Below, piece by piece: positions 8,481 through 17,159 of a stretch of DNA of 64,000 nucleotides (positions within the stretch are counted from its first letter, which is position 1; each line of letters starts with the position of its first letter). Source of the stretch: a virus. The position numbers were made by a program, and so were the translations under genes. The notes under the pieces are model-generated. The model was not told the DNA's origin. It saw only the letters and a list, made by a program, of their open reading frames with translations, and made no database searches. The DNA lies in IMG/VR virus record IMGVR_UViG_3300021440_000018, positions 1-64,000 of that record. One strand, 5' to 3'.

Positions 8481-8960
8481 TTAAGCGACGAATTCGATGA
8501 CGCCGGTCGTACCGACCGCGCCCGTACCAGCCGAGCCAAGCGACACGACACGCCACTTGAAGTTCAGGGTGTTGCCAGCCGCCGTGGCCTTGCAGACCTT
8601 GGCAGGAACCGTCAGGGCCGTGCCCTTGGCCACCGCCGTGCCGGCGACGACGTAGTCGCCGATGGCCAGGGTGCCGGTGCCGGGGGTTGCCTGCAGACCG
8701 TCGAAGGTCACTTGGAAGCGACCCTGCGTGGTGACCGAACCGATGGCGTAGCCGTCTTGCGAAGCCGGCTCGTAGGCCGCCATGCGGCCCTCGATTTCGT
8801 TGCCGACCGCGCACAGGTCATAGCGGGATTCGCCGGCCAGCTTGACGAACTTCCCGACTTCAAGGTCGGTCAGCCAGTTTGCGCTGCCAGTGTTCGCGCC
8901 CAGGCGGGCCGTAACAGTCTTTGCGATGTCGACCAGTTCGGTCATCTGGAACTTTGCCAT
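8481..8960 (-). CDS. Capsid decoration/stabilisation protein
   Basis: 159 residues, beta-rich, high in Gly, Ala, Thr and Val, encoded between the protease/scaffold and capsid genes, the position of lambda gpD-like proteins. A C-terminal stretch VVSLGSAGTGAVGTTGVIEF looks like exposed beta structure. I infer binding to the capsid exterior. The protein could also be a head-fibre base. Confidence 0.65.
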   Translation of the reverse strand: MAKFQMTELVDIAKTVTARLGANTGSANWLTDLEVGKFVKLAGESRYDLCAVGNEIEGRMAAYEPASQDGYAIGSVTTQGRFQVTFDGLQATPGTGTLAIGDYVVAGTAVAKGTALTVPAKVCKATAAGNTLNFKWRVVSLGSAGTGAVGTTGVIEFVA

Positions 8961-8972
8961 TGGGGGCTCCGA

Positions 8973-9539
8973 TTACTTGGCGGGAGAGAAGCGAGTGGCA
9001 GCGATATGCGCCAGATGCAGGGGCGAGACCGGCTTGGCCTCGTCCTTGACGGCGTCGGCTTGCGGCACCGCCGCAACACCACCCACCTTGAACGACTTGG
9101 TGAAGGTCTCGGTCATCGCTGCATGGTCAGCCAGCAGCGATTCAGCCGAGGCGGCCGACAGATCGATCTTGGCAAGGCCCAGGCCGACGCGCATGTTCGA
9201 CACCGACTGCGCCGCGATCTTCATCAGCGGAGCGTGGGTGGTGCGAAGAGCAGCCAACTCGGCGTTGGCCTTGTCCAGGTCCGCCTTCAGGGTGACCTGA
9301 GCTTCCGTCGCCGCCGTCAGTTGACCTTGCAGGTAGGCCACGACGCCGGCATCGGCAGCGGGCTTGACTTCAGCGGCGGGCTCGACAGGAACCTCGCTCT
9401 CAGCCGCAGCAACTTCAGCGGCGGGGGCCTCGACCTCCGCCTCGGGGGCCACAACCTCGGCCGCAGCGGCAGCGGCAGCCAGCGGAGCACCGCTTTGAAT
9501 CGCGGCAATCTGCTGTTCTGTCAACGCAACTTTCGGCAT
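8973..9539 (-). CDS. Nested in-frame scaffold protein (Nu3-like)
   Basis: ATG 9539 lies inside the protease gene in the same frame and is preceded by AAAGGA about 6 nt upstream. It would give a 188-residue protein (MPKVALTEQQIAAIQSG start) made only of the Ala/Glu linker and coiled-coil. Lambda Nu3 is made from an internal start of gene C in exactly this way, which supplies excess scaffold over protease. Confidence 0.7.
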   Translation of the reverse strand: MPKVALTEQQIAAIQSGAPLAAAAAAAEVVAPEAEVEAPAAEVAAAESEVPVEPAAEVKPAADAGVVAYLQGQLTAATEAQVTLKADLDKANAELAALRTTHAPLMKIAAQSVSNMRVGLGLAKIDLSAASAESLLADHAAMTETFTKSFKVGGVAAVPQADAVKDEAKPVSPLHLAHIAATRFSPAK

Positions 9540-10430
9540 GCTCAATCCTTTATGGAGAATGCTCGGATTGTTTGCCCGATTTTCAGAAGTGTCAAGTGAC
9601 TTCTCGATTTTGGTGATCAGCGCGTCGAAGGAAAGTACCCCGTCGGACATGCCAGCCTGTACCGCGCCTTCACCGTGGAAAACACGGCCCTGCCCCATCT
9701 TGGCCTCGAAGTGCGCCATGGTGACGCCACGAGCATCGGCCACGTTCGAGGCAAACACCTGGTAGGCCGAATCCAAGGATGCCTGAACCTGTTCCTTGGC
9801 CTTGTCGGTCAAGGGTTCGTTGGGGTTGGCGAGAGCCTTGTACTCCCCGGCACGCATCACGGTCACGCCGATGCCGGCCTCCTTGAACGCCTTGGAGTAT
9901 TCCTTGTGCGTCAGGATTACGCCGACAGAGCCCACTTCCGAGGTATCGGAACCGTAGACTTTGCCGGCCGCGCTGCCCAGCCAGTAGGCCGCGCTCAGCA
10001 TGTTGTCGCCCGCGTAGGCGTAGACCTTCTTGACCTTGGCGTTGATGGTCGAGATCAACCGGGCCGTGTCCGACACCCCGCTGACTTCCCCGCCCCCCGA
10101 GTTCACGTCAAGAACGATGGCCCCGACATTCGGGTCGGTCGCCGCGTAGACCAGTGCATTGCGGATCGACTGATACGAGGTCAGACCGAATACGTCATTC
10201 AGCCACGAATCCCGATTGACCAACGGACCCGCGACGGAAACAACCCCAACACGGCCCACCATCTTCAGGTTTCTCGGCGGCCCGTCTTCCGCGGGGGGCG
10301 TGCCGCTCATCGAGCCGGCGAGGATGCGGGCATACGCCTGCTCAGCCACCTGCAGCGAATGCTCCGTGCCTGCCCAAAGAGTCTCCGGGTAAACGACGGA
10401 ACTAGAGTCGGATAGAGTCCTATCTTTCAT
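8973..10430 (-). CDS. Head maturation protease (S49/SppA-like) fused to scaffold
   Basis: 485 residues. Residues of about 60-275 form a ClpP/crotonase-type S49 peptidase: GAIVLDVNSGGGEVSG near residue 105, then DNMLSAAYWLGSAA with the predicted nucleophile Ser (in MLSAAYWL), and a Lys in VILTHKEYSKAFKEAG as general base. The C-terminal 190 residues are Ala/Glu/Pro-rich then coiled-coil (QVTLKADLDKANAELAAL), as expected for a scaffold that is removed by the protease. Lambda C/Nu3 has the same layout. The start codon at 10430 has only a weak Shine-Dalgarno sequence. Confidence 0.85.
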   Translation of the reverse strand: MKDRTLSDSSSVVYPETLWAGTEHSLQVAEQAYARILAGSMSGTPPAEDGPPRNLKMVGRVGVVSVAGPLVNRDSWLNDVFGLTSYQSIRNALVYAATDPNVGAIVLDVNSGGGEVSGVSDTARLISTINAKVKKVYAYAGDNMLSAAYWLGSAAGKVYGSDTSEVGSVGVILTHKEYSKAFKEAGIGVTVMRAGEYKALANPNEPLTDKAKEQVQASLDSAYQVFASNVADARGVTMAHFEAKMGQGRVFHGEGAVQAGMSDGVLSFDALITKIEKSLDTSENRANNPSILHKGLSMPKVALTEQQIAAIQSGAPLAAAAAAAEVVAPEAEVEAPAAEVAAAESEVPVEPAAEVKPAADAGVVAYLQGQLTAATEAQVTLKADLDKANAELAALRTTHAPLMKIAAQSVSNMRVGLGLAKIDLSAASAESLLADHAAMTETFTKSFKVGGVAAVPQADAVKDEAKPVSPLHLAHIAATRFSPAK

Positions 10431-10453
10431 TTTTGTCTTTATAGCATAGGTTG

Positions 10454-10759
10454 TCAGCGCTGGCGAATCTTCAAGAAGATCGAGCGCTCATCGATTCTTC
10501 CCCCAGCCGTCGTGAATCTGAAAGTCACCTGCTTCGTGGTACCTGCAAGCCCGCCAGCGACCCATACCGTCATAACCCCTGAAGCATGCGACGGTGAGGT
10601 CAGGACCAGCGGTGCAGCCGCCGTAGCGGTAAAGCTGGCGATTGAATCCCCAACCGCGCTCAGCCAGTCAGCAATGTCCACGGAATAGTCGAGCTTCGCA
10701 TCGGGGTCCTTGACAATGGTCGGGCCCAGGGGATTGCTCAGGTCGTACGTCTCAGCCAT
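10454..10759 (-). CDS. Small Ig-like virion protein (fibre-tail adaptor type)
   Basis: 101 residues with a pattern common in phages: KDPDAKLDYSVDIADWL at the start, then VWVAGGLAGTTKQVTFRFTT and GRIDERSIFLKI at the end, giving an Ig-like beta sandwich. Proteins of this family are often labelled fibre-tail adaptor or hypothetical structural. The start overlaps the end of the large repeat protein gene by 8 nt, so the two are probably co-translated and may assemble together on the virion. Confidence 0.65.
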   Translation of the reverse strand: MAETYDLSNPLGPTIVKDPDAKLDYSVDIADWLSAVGDSIASFTATAAAPLVLTSPSHASGVMTVWVAGGLAGTTKQVTFRFTTAGGRIDERSIFLKIRQR

Positions 10760-13583
10760 GCAGGTACCTCAACTTTCTGTTCTCTGAATCCACGAAGAGG
10801 ACTCGATCTTCCGCCTTGACGTGCAGCACACGGTCCTGCCTGTCGACGACGAGGGTTCTATCCAACGAGGGGATGAAGATGTAGTCGGCAAGCGAGATTT
10901 CCGACGCCAGCGCCGACTCGGAGAGGTAGGCGAAGTACCCACCCACACCCATCGACGAGTCGCTGGCAGCCGCAGTCTCGGAGACCGATACCGGCATGAA
11001 GGCTGTCGCACCCTCAAAGTCGATCGCTGAGGTCGACTCGGTGGCGTCGGCGTAGAGGATGACCGTCGCGGAGGCGCTGTCCTGCGCGCTGGCGGATTCG
11101 CTGGCGCTGGCGGGTGCGCTGCCGCTGGTGCTGGCGCTGTCGGTGGCGGTCGTGGCCTCGACGATCGAGGCCGTCGTCGACTCGACGGCCGACGGCGTAT
11201 CAGCCGCCGCAGCCGCCTCGGCGTGAGACTGCAAGTTGACGGCCGTGGCCGACGACGTATCGAGACCTGCCGCCGTCTCGGAAGCAACACCCACCGCGAT
11301 GAGGGTGGAGGACGCGCTGTCCGCGGCACTAGCCGCCTCGGTCGCCGACGCCGCGAGCGCTCTGGCGCCGTCCGAGGTCTCCGTAGCCGAGGCCGGCTCA
11401 GTCCGGGAGACAAGCAGGGTGGCCGTCGAGGACGCATCTTCAGCGGCTGCAGCCGACTCGGCATCCGAAACCAGCAGCGTGGCGACGGACGACTCCGTGC
11501 TGCTGGCGCTGGAAGACTCAGCACCCGAAACCAGCAGGTTGGCGGTAGCCGAGGTCGTATCGCTGGCGCTGGCCGACTCGGAAGCGTTTGCCGAGGAGGC
11601 CCCAGAGGTGTTGGAATCCTCCAGCGCGCTCCCGGTCTCCGAAACGGAGGCAAGCAGGTTGGCGGTGGCGGAGGTCGTATCGGCAGCCGCAGCCGCCTCC
11701 GTGGCATCGCCCACGGCGATGAGCACCGACGACTGGCTGTCCGAAGCCGCAGCCGCCTCCGTGGCCGCAGCCGGCGTGATCAGCACCCCCGCAGGGCTGT
11801 CGAGGGCCGAGGCACTCTCGCTGGCGCTGGCGGAGGTCGACTTGGTGCTGTCGACCGAGTCTGCCGCCGACGCAGATTCCGTCGCCGACGCACTGGTCGA
11901 TAGGACCGAGGTGGGCGCATCGGTGGCCGCACCCGACTCGGACTGCGACGCCCCGACGTTGGCGATGGCCGAAACCGTGTCGGTGGCCGACCCGGACTCG
12001 CTCGCCGTGACCCCGGACCCGGTGTCGGCCGACGTGGTCTCCGACGCCGAGGCGGGCTCGCTGGCGCTCGCCAGGACGCTGGCGATGGCCGAGACCGTGT
12101 CGCTCGAAGACGCCGCCTCCGTGGCCGACGCCGGCAGATTCGACACGGCCGACTCGGAGTCCGCCGCGGTGGCGCTTTCCGAAGTGGAAGCCGAGGTCTG
12201 CGTCGTCGCCGATTCGGTGTCAGTCGCGCTCGCGCTCTCAGAGGCCGAAGCCGGCGCCTGAACGGTTGCCGACTCGGAGTCCGTCGCGCTGGTGCTTTCC
12301 GAGGCCGACGCAGGGGTCTGCATCGCCGCCGACTCGGAATCCGCCGCGCTAGCGGCCTCAGTCGCCGACGCAGAAGTCTGCAGCGTCGCCGACTCGCTAT
12401 CGGATGCGCTGGCGCTCTCCGTGGCTGAGGCGCTGGTCTGCGTCGTCGCCGACTCGGAGTCCGTCGCGCTGGCACTTTCACTGGCGCTGGCCGAGGTCTG
12501 CAGCGTCGCCGACTCGCTGTCGGTAGCGCTGGCACTCTCGCTGGCGCTGGCGGCGGTCGACAGAACCGCGGACTCGGACTCGGTGGCCGACGCCGCTTCA
12601 GTCGCAGAGGCAACCTCGTTCGCTATCGCGCTCGGCGTGTCTGTCGCGCTGGCGCTCTCCGTGGCCGACGCGACAAGCGTGATGACCGCGGACCCGGACT
12701 CGGTGGCCGACGCAGCCTCGGTCTGCACCGCCGCCGTCAGCAGCACCGACGACGAGGTGTCGGTGGCGCTGGCCGACTCAGAGACGTTGGCGGCAGAGTC
12801 GGTGGTGAACGCCCCCGTGACGGCGACATTCGAGTAGGTCGAGATCCCGTCGAACCAGACCGCGGACGCCTTGTAGGAGACCCCCGAGGTCAAGCCGCTG
12901 ATCGCAGCGGCTGCGTTCAGGTCGAACGAAGTCGTCGTGGACGTGGGCGCCGTGTCGTAGCCGGCTGCGGTCGCCGCAGACCCGGTGCCGTCCTGCCCGG
13001 CGACGATCTGCGCCGCCGTGGGAGCCGTTACCGCCGACGGGTAGATGACCCAGTAGATGCGCTTGGGCACCACGACGGCGTCGGTAGTGTCCGAAGCCGA
13101 TGCAGCCTCGCTCGCCGAGGCGACAAGTGTGGCGACCTGGCTGCTGGACTCGGCCGCGCTGGCGGCCTCGGTCGCGGCTGCACCCAGGTTCGATACGGCG
13201 TCCTCGGTGTCCGCCGCGCTAGCAACCTCACTCGCGGAATCCGGGAAAGAGGCCACCGAACTGGGGGCGTCCGCTGCGCTGGCCACTTCATCCGCGGACG
13301 CCAGGAACGTGGCAACTGAACTGGGGCTGTCCGACGCGCTGGCCGCTTCAGTTTCCGAAACCAGGAGTGTGGCGACCGCACTCGGGGAGTCTGTCCCGCT
13401 CCCTGCCTCGGATGAACTGGAAACAACCTGAGAGGTAGCGCTGGCCGAATCAGAAGCAGAGGCAGACTCGGCTATGACTGCCAGGTCAATCAGGTCGCGG
13501 TCGAACCACCCCGCGACCTGCAACTCGGGGTCGAACCACCCCGCGTCAAGCAGGGCCTCGTCGAACTGGCCGAGGCGGGCCAT
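10752..13583 (-). CDS. Large Ser/Ala/Glu-rich repeat fibre protein with an FnIII-like domain
   Basis: 943 residues. The first 35 residues (EALLDAGWFDPELQVAGWFD) repeat an acidic-aromatic GWFDxxL motif and may anchor to the virion. A fibronectin-III-like domain with typical strands (DLNAAAAISGLTSGVSYKAS) occurs at roughly residues 170-260. Almost all the rest is a degenerate 20-residue repeat of the type SASASESASATDSESATLQT, encoded with exact 60-nt periodicity. The last 45 residues (LDRTLVVDRQDRVLHVKAED) form a distinct beta C-terminus with an RVLxV repeat. It is probably a long, flexible virion filament. No receptor-binding domain is obvious. Confidence 0.7.
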   Translation of the reverse strand: MARLGQFDEALLDAGWFDPELQVAGWFDRDLIDLAVIAESASASDSASATSQVVSSSSEAGSGTDSPSAVATLLVSETEAASASDSPSSVATFLASADEVASAADAPSSVASFPDSASEVASAADTEDAVSNLGAAATEAASAAESSSQVATLVASASEAASASDTTDAVVVPKRIYWVIYPSAVTAPTAAQIVAGQDGTGSAATAAGYDTAPTSTTTSFDLNAAAAISGLTSGVSYKASAVWFDGISTYSNVAVTGAFTTDSAANVSESASATDTSSSVLLTAAVQTEAASATESGSAVITLVASATESASATDTPSAIANEVASATEAASATESESAVLSTAASASESASATDSESATLQTSASASESASATDSESATTQTSASATESASASDSESATLQTSASATEAASAADSESAAMQTPASASESTSATDSESATVQAPASASESASATDTESATTQTSASTSESATAADSESAVSNLPASATEAASSSDTVSAIASVLASASEPASASETTSADTGSGVTASESGSATDTVSAIANVGASQSESGAATDAPTSVLSTSASATESASAADSVDSTKSTSASASESASALDSPAGVLITPAAATEAAAASDSQSSVLIAVGDATEAAAAADTTSATANLLASVSETGSALEDSNTSGASSANASESASASDTTSATANLLVSGAESSSASSTESSVATLLVSDAESAAAAEDASSTATLLVSRTEPASATETSDGARALAASATEAASAADSASSTLIAVGVASETAAGLDTSSATAVNLQSHAEAAAAADTPSAVESTTASIVEATTATDSASTSGSAPASASESASAQDSASATVILYADATESTSAIDFEGATAFMPVSVSETAAASDSSMGVGGYFAYLSESALASEISLADYIFIPSLDRTLVVDRQDRVLHVKAEDRVLFVDSENRKLRYLHG
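10980..12780 (-). repeat. Degenerate 60-bp tandem repeats inside the fibre gene
   Basis: Successive 60-nt units stay in register over about 1.8 kb, so each unit encodes 20 residues with a conserved Glu-Ser-Ala-Ser or Ala-Thr-Asp-Ser core. The units diverge mostly at synonymous or Ser/Ala/Thr positions. Exact 60-nt spacing suggests growth by duplication or unequal recombination. Confidence 0.8.
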
Positions 13584-13592
13584 GGCGCTGGC

Positions 13593-14936
13593 TTACCAGC
13601 AGTAGACGACGAGCAGGCCGGCACCCCCCGCGCCACCGTTGCCGCCGAGGCCCGGGTTCATGCCAACGCCGCCGCCGCCGCCGCCGCCGCCGCCTGCACC
13701 GCCTGCACCGCCGTCGCCACCTGCCGCCGAGGCCAGGACGCTGGCACCGCCACCGCCACCACCCGCACCACCCTTGGTCGAGTTGCCTCCCGACCCGGCA
13801 CCGCCGTTACCGCCCGCAGAGGTACCTGCACCGTCCGTACCCGCCGTGCCGCCGCCGCCAGCGGTGTAGGAGCCCGAGGCCCCACCCGCGCCAGGGGTCA
13901 CGGTCGTGGGTGTAGCAGTGTGACCGCCGCCCGACCCGCCGCCGCCGCCGCCTCGAATCGAGCTACCCCCGTTGCCGCCGCCAACGGGTGGGTTCGCGCT
14001 ACCTGAGCCACCACCACCTCCAGCTTCAGCGTTCGAGGTCGTGCTCACCGCCACGCTGCCGGTCACCCCCTGACCACCTGACCCGTTGGTCGCCGCAGTG
14101 GGCAAGCCTCCGGTGCCGCCCGTTGTCGAGCCATTGCCGCCCGCGCCGCCGATGCCGCCGCCTCCGCCCCCGCCCGTCACGACCGCGGAGTTGGAGCCGC
14201 CAGCACCAGCGCCACCACCGTAGGCAGTCAGATAGGTGCCGAAGGTCGTATTGCCGCCCGCGCCGCCGTTGCCACCTGCGGCACCGGCCGCGCCCTTGGC
14301 GCCCGCGGTGCCGCCATTGCCGATCGTCACGGACACGGTCGAGGTCAGGTCGGACGCAGCGAAGACACCGCGTACCCAGCAGCCGCCGCCGCCGCCGCCG
14401 CCGCCCTTGGCCACGACCGCCGTAGCCAGAGAGGCACCTGCGCCACCGCCACCGCCACCGCCGATCGCCTCGACGATCACGACCTTCGGCGTGAAGGCCG
14501 TCGGCTTCGTCCAGGTGCCTCCCGAGGTGAAAGTCTGAACGTCGGCAGGGCCGTAGGGCCCTGCCGTGATTGGCACGCCAACGGTGCTCAGGTGAGACCA
14601 GCCGGCCCCCTCGTCGTAGACCAGGGACTCACCGGGAGCAAGCGTCGCCTGGATGAGTTGGTTGGCGTTGGTCCCGTCGGTGTGCAACACCAGCACGGTG
14701 TTCGTCACGCTCGCGTGGCGATTCGCCACGGTGAGATGCTTCACATTGCGCACTGTGCTCGCGCCAGGGGATGCGACGATGTCGGCCGTCGTGGCAGTGA
14801 CGATGCTGTTGCTGTTCGCGCGGCCCGGCGTGACCGTCGAGCCATTCAGATCGACGTGAGACTCGTGGATCTCGACATCGCCGGCAGCCGAGGTGGTGAC
14901 CTGGACCTTGTCGCTGGTGCTCGTTAGAAGGATCAT
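13593..14936 (-). CDS. Glycine-rich tail fibre/adhesin
   Basis: 447 residues. The N-terminal 130 residues are beta-rich (HLTVANRHASVTNTVLVLHT) and end in a GGTWTKP segment, a common lead-in to phage adhesin tips. From about residue 150 to the end the protein has many Gly runs of 5-10 separated by short loops (for example SIRGGGGGGSGGGHT) and closes with GLLVVYCW. Polyglycine-II helix bundles of this kind form the receptor-binding tip of some phage fibres. The gene forms part of the fibre block between portal and protease. Confidence 0.65.
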   Translation of the reverse strand: MILLTSTSDKVQVTTSAAGDVEIHESHVDLNGSTVTPGRANSNSIVTATTADIVASPGASTVRNVKHLTVANRHASVTNTVLVLHTDGTNANQLIQATLAPGESLVYDEGAGWSHLSTVGVPITAGPYGPADVQTFTSGGTWTKPTAFTPKVVIVEAIGGGGGGGAGASLATAVVAKGGGGGGGGCWVRGVFAASDLTSTVSVTIGNGGTAGAKGAAGAAGGNGGAGGNTTFGTYLTAYGGGAGAGGSNSAVVTGGGGGGGIGGAGGNGSTTGGTGGLPTAATNGSGGQGVTGSVAVSTTSNAEAGGGGGSGSANPPVGGGNGGSSIRGGGGGGSGGGHTATPTTVTPGAGGASGSYTAGGGGTAGTDGAGTSAGGNGGAGSGGNSTKGGAGGGGGGASVLASAAGGDGGAGGAGGGGGGGGGVGMNPGLGGNGGAGGAGLLVVYCW

Positions 14937-14945
14937 GTTGCCGTC

Positions 14946-15842
14946 CTATGGGATGGTCACATCGACGCGCAACTTCGTGCTGGTCGAAAGAATGGTGTGG
15001 GCGGTGAGGTTGGAGAGGGTGGGAGTTCCCCCGGAGGCGGGTATGCCAACCGGCACCCAAATCGACCTTGTGAACAGGTTCCATGGGTTTACCAACTGCT
15101 CTTGGTAGAGTTTTGCGACCTCGGCGTCGGAGAGGACGCGCGAGATTGCAAGAGGTAGGCCAGTTCCTTTGGTTGAGTTTGATAGCCCGTTCAACACGTA
15201 CCCAGCACCGTGTCGTGCACCTAGCATGGATATTTGCGTGTGCGTGCTCCCTATATCGAAACTAGAGCTTGCTGATTGTTTAGTTCCCCCGTTATCGTAG
15301 ATAGCTCTAGAGGTTAATCCACCGTGAATGACGACCGTGTGCCGCCAAACGCTGCCGAGATACGTTCCACCTGAACCAAGAGTACTTGATGTCCCAGACG
15401 AGGTGTAGAAACTTGCCCTCGGGATTCCAAAAAGAATCCCCGCAACCGCCCCAAAGGCCCCACTCGATGGACCGCCTGAACCTAAGCCGGTAGACCCCTG
15501 ATTCGAGGCGACGTTCCACCACCAGGATAGCGTCAGTATTGACGAGTGTCCGCCCGTCTCATAGTACGGGAATTTTGTGGACCCGCCTGTCGCCCCGGTC
15601 GATATATTCGCACTGCGCGAAAAGTGCGGTTGCAAAAAAGTCGCGCTGTTCGTATGAGGCCCGATGACCTTCTTGTAATGAACTTCGCCGACATTGGACA
15701 TATGCACGGGTCTGCCGCGCAAAAATGCTATCGCGCCCGTGTACGCGAACAGAAGATCCTTAGCAAGCCAGTGCCGAGGGTTTATGCGCCACCGCGTATC
15801 TAGCGGCTGCTGCCGGTTGATCCGACCCGCCGCATCGATCAT
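14946..15842 (-). CDS. LamG/concanavalin-like fibre protein
   Basis: 298 residues of lower GC than the neighbours. Residues of about 90-250 have a jelly-roll pattern: LTLSWWWNVASNQG, then SVWRHTVVIHGGLTSRAIYDNG, then ISMLGARHGAGYVLNG, ending with ISRVLSDAEVAKLYQEQLVN and PWNLF, the familiar end of LamG-like phage domains. A C-terminal 45-residue strand-rich tail follows. It is probably a carbohydrate-binding fibre component. The codon and base use suggest recent acquisition. Confidence 0.65.
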   Translation of the reverse strand: MIDAAGRINRQQPLDTRWRINPRHWLAKDLLFAYTGAIAFLRGRPVHMSNVGEVHYKKVIGPHTNSATFLQPHFSRSANISTGATGGSTKFPYYETGGHSSILTLSWWWNVASNQGSTGLGSGGPSSGAFGAVAGILFGIPRASFYTSSGTSSTLGSGGTYLGSVWRHTVVIHGGLTSRAIYDNGGTKQSASSSFDIGSTHTQISMLGARHGAGYVLNGLSNSTKGTGLPLAISRVLSDAEVAKLYQEQLVNPWNLFTRSIWVPVGIPASGGTPTLSNLTAHTILSTSTKLRVDVTIP

Positions 15843-15848
15843 TTGATT

Positions 15849-16271
15849 TCAGGCCGGGCGGCGCGTCACCACGCGGGCACGAACGGTGATACTGTTGCTC
15901 GCCGCGTTGCTCTTAGCGATGATCTTGAACCCAAGCGCGACGGTTTCAATCGGCACAGTAAACATCGCCGGGTCTTCCCCTGGCGTATCGGTCGAGTAGG
16001 TATTTAGCTTGGTCAGCGGCAGCGCATGCTCGGTCGTGTCGTAATCATTGCCGGAGTCCCCGAGAATGTCACCCGTCGTAAACGCGATAGAAAAGTCTAT
16101 CGTATCCCCGCTCGCAGGAGTCCCACTGTTGTCTGCGTAAAGCTGCACGACAGCATTCCAATCCTCAACATGGAATAGGAACTCGTCACTGATCTCAGTC
16201 GTCCCAGCAGCAACGCTCTTGCTGCTGGCCGACGACCAAGTGATCTGCGCCTCATTACGCGAACTGGCCAT
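15849..16271 (-). CDS. Beta-rich structural/fibre-associated protein
   Basis: 140 residues, no Cys, with alternating strands (ITWSSASSKSVAAGTTEIS, DWNAVVQLYADN, FKIIAKSNAASNSITVRARV). It lies in the low-GC section of the fibre block and follows the secreted dockerin-like gene by 6 nt. It may be a virion protein forming part of the fibre assembly. I do not recognise a family. Confidence 0.6.
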   Translation of the reverse strand: MASSRNEAQITWSSASSKSVAAGTTEISDEFLFHVEDWNAVVQLYADNSGTPASGDTIDFSIAFTTGDILGDSGNDYDTTEHALPLTKLNTYSTDTPGEDPAMFTVPIETVALGFKIIAKSNAASNSITVRARVVTRRPA

Positions 16272-16277
16272 GACGGA

Positions 16278-16574
16278 TCAGTATTCGGCGCAATTGGCAC
16301 GCGTGCAGACAAGCTGGCAGAAACGTGCGTCCGCTACGTTGATCCGACCGTCTTCGTTCGCGTCCCTGGGGTCGCCCGGCGCGGCCGGTGTGTTCAGCGC
16401 GGCGCGAATAAGCAGAAGGTCGGCCTTATCGATATCGCCGTCGAGGTCGATATCACACACGCGCGGCGTGTACTGCTGCGCTGCCACAGGGGTAGCAATC
16501 ATCGACGCCGGAAGAGCCGCAACTAAGGCGGCTACCGAGAAGACAATAGCGGCTGCGATCACAGGTAGCTTCAT
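16278..16574 (-). CDS. Secreted dockerin-like calcium-binding protein
   Basis: 98 residues. A Sec-type signal peptide is clear: MKLP, a hydrophobic core IAAAIVFSVAALVAALP, and a cleavage site near TPVAAQQ. The mature part has two dockerin/EF-hand-like calcium loops, DIDLDGDIDKADLLLIRAAL and DANEDGRINVADARFCQL, and four cysteines. Dockerins normally dock enzymes to cohesins in cellulosomes. A phage-encoded exported one is unusual. It could decorate the host envelope after infection or bind calcium for a neighbouring fibre (inference). No cohesin partner is visible here. Confidence 0.7.
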   Translation of the reverse strand: MKLPVIAAAIVFSVAALVAALPASMIATPVAAQQYTPRVCDIDLDGDIDKADLLLIRAALNTPAAPGDPRDANEDGRINVADARFCQLVCTRANCAEY

Positions 16575-16583
16575 GACATCTCC

Positions 16584-17159
16584 TTACAGGCTCGTCGAGT
16601 AGCTGACGCTGACGGTGTCACCAACGCCCAGGACCTTGTCACCGCCCGAGAACAGGCCGGCGCTCCACAATTTGCCCGCCGTGCTGGCGATGGTCGATAC
16701 CGCGCCCGAGAAGGCGATCAGGAAGCAGCCCTTGACCGTGCCGCCCGTGGTGACCACGGTCATGGCCACGGCCGAACTGAACGCCTTGGCGCCAGCCGAC
16801 GCCGCCGACCAGGACGGCGTGCCGCGAGCCGAGAACAGCGGGAAGTTGGTAGAGCTACCCGCTTCCTTCCAGCCGTTCGAGCCGTTGATCTGCGCCGCCG
16901 TGTCACCCGCAGCCACTGCCGAGTAGCTGACCGACGAGATCAGGCCCAGGAAAGAGCCACTGGCGATGCTGCCGCCGTCGAGCATCGCGTTCTTGCCCTC
17001 GGTACACACCACGTTGTCGATGTTGTCTTCCCACTTCAGCGAACCGTCAGGGCCGAAGCACTGCACGGTATACACGCCGTGGGCTTCAGCCGATTCCGAC
17101 AGTCCGCCTCCGCGCAGGACCGAAGCGTCAGCGATGGAGAGTGCGTTCGTGGATTCCAT
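16584..17159 (-). CDS. Virion-associated protein next to portal
   Basis: 191 residues starting MESTNALSIADASVLRGGG, followed by a segment VYTVQCFGPDGSLKWEDNID that is widespread in small phage structural proteins (a short beta hairpin with DG-x-L-x-W), and then Ala/Gly/Ser-rich beta structure to the end. It is the first gene after the portal in transcription order. I infer a capsid or fibre component; the precise role is unknown. Confidence 0.6.
   Translation of the reverse strand: MESTNALSIADASVLRGGGLSESAEAHGVYTVQCFGPDGSLKWEDNIDNVVCTEGKNAMLDGGSIASGSFLGLISSVSYSAVAAGDTAAQINGSNGWKEAGSSTNFPLFSARGTPSWSAASAGAKAFSSAVAMTVVTTGGTVKGCFLIAFSGAVSTIASTAGKLWSAGLFSGGDKVLGVGDTVSVSYSTSL

Noticed and set aside
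7347-9599. 750-codon plus-strand frame over capsid and decoration genes
   Set aside because: Arg/His/Gln-rich antisense of high-GC coding DNA. The opposite strand carries the capsid gene.
11236-12261. Ala/Val/Asp-rich plus-strand frame across the fibre repeats
   Set aside because: Reading the repeat backwards in any frame gives simple repeats; there is no start context and the minus-strand fibre explains the DNA.
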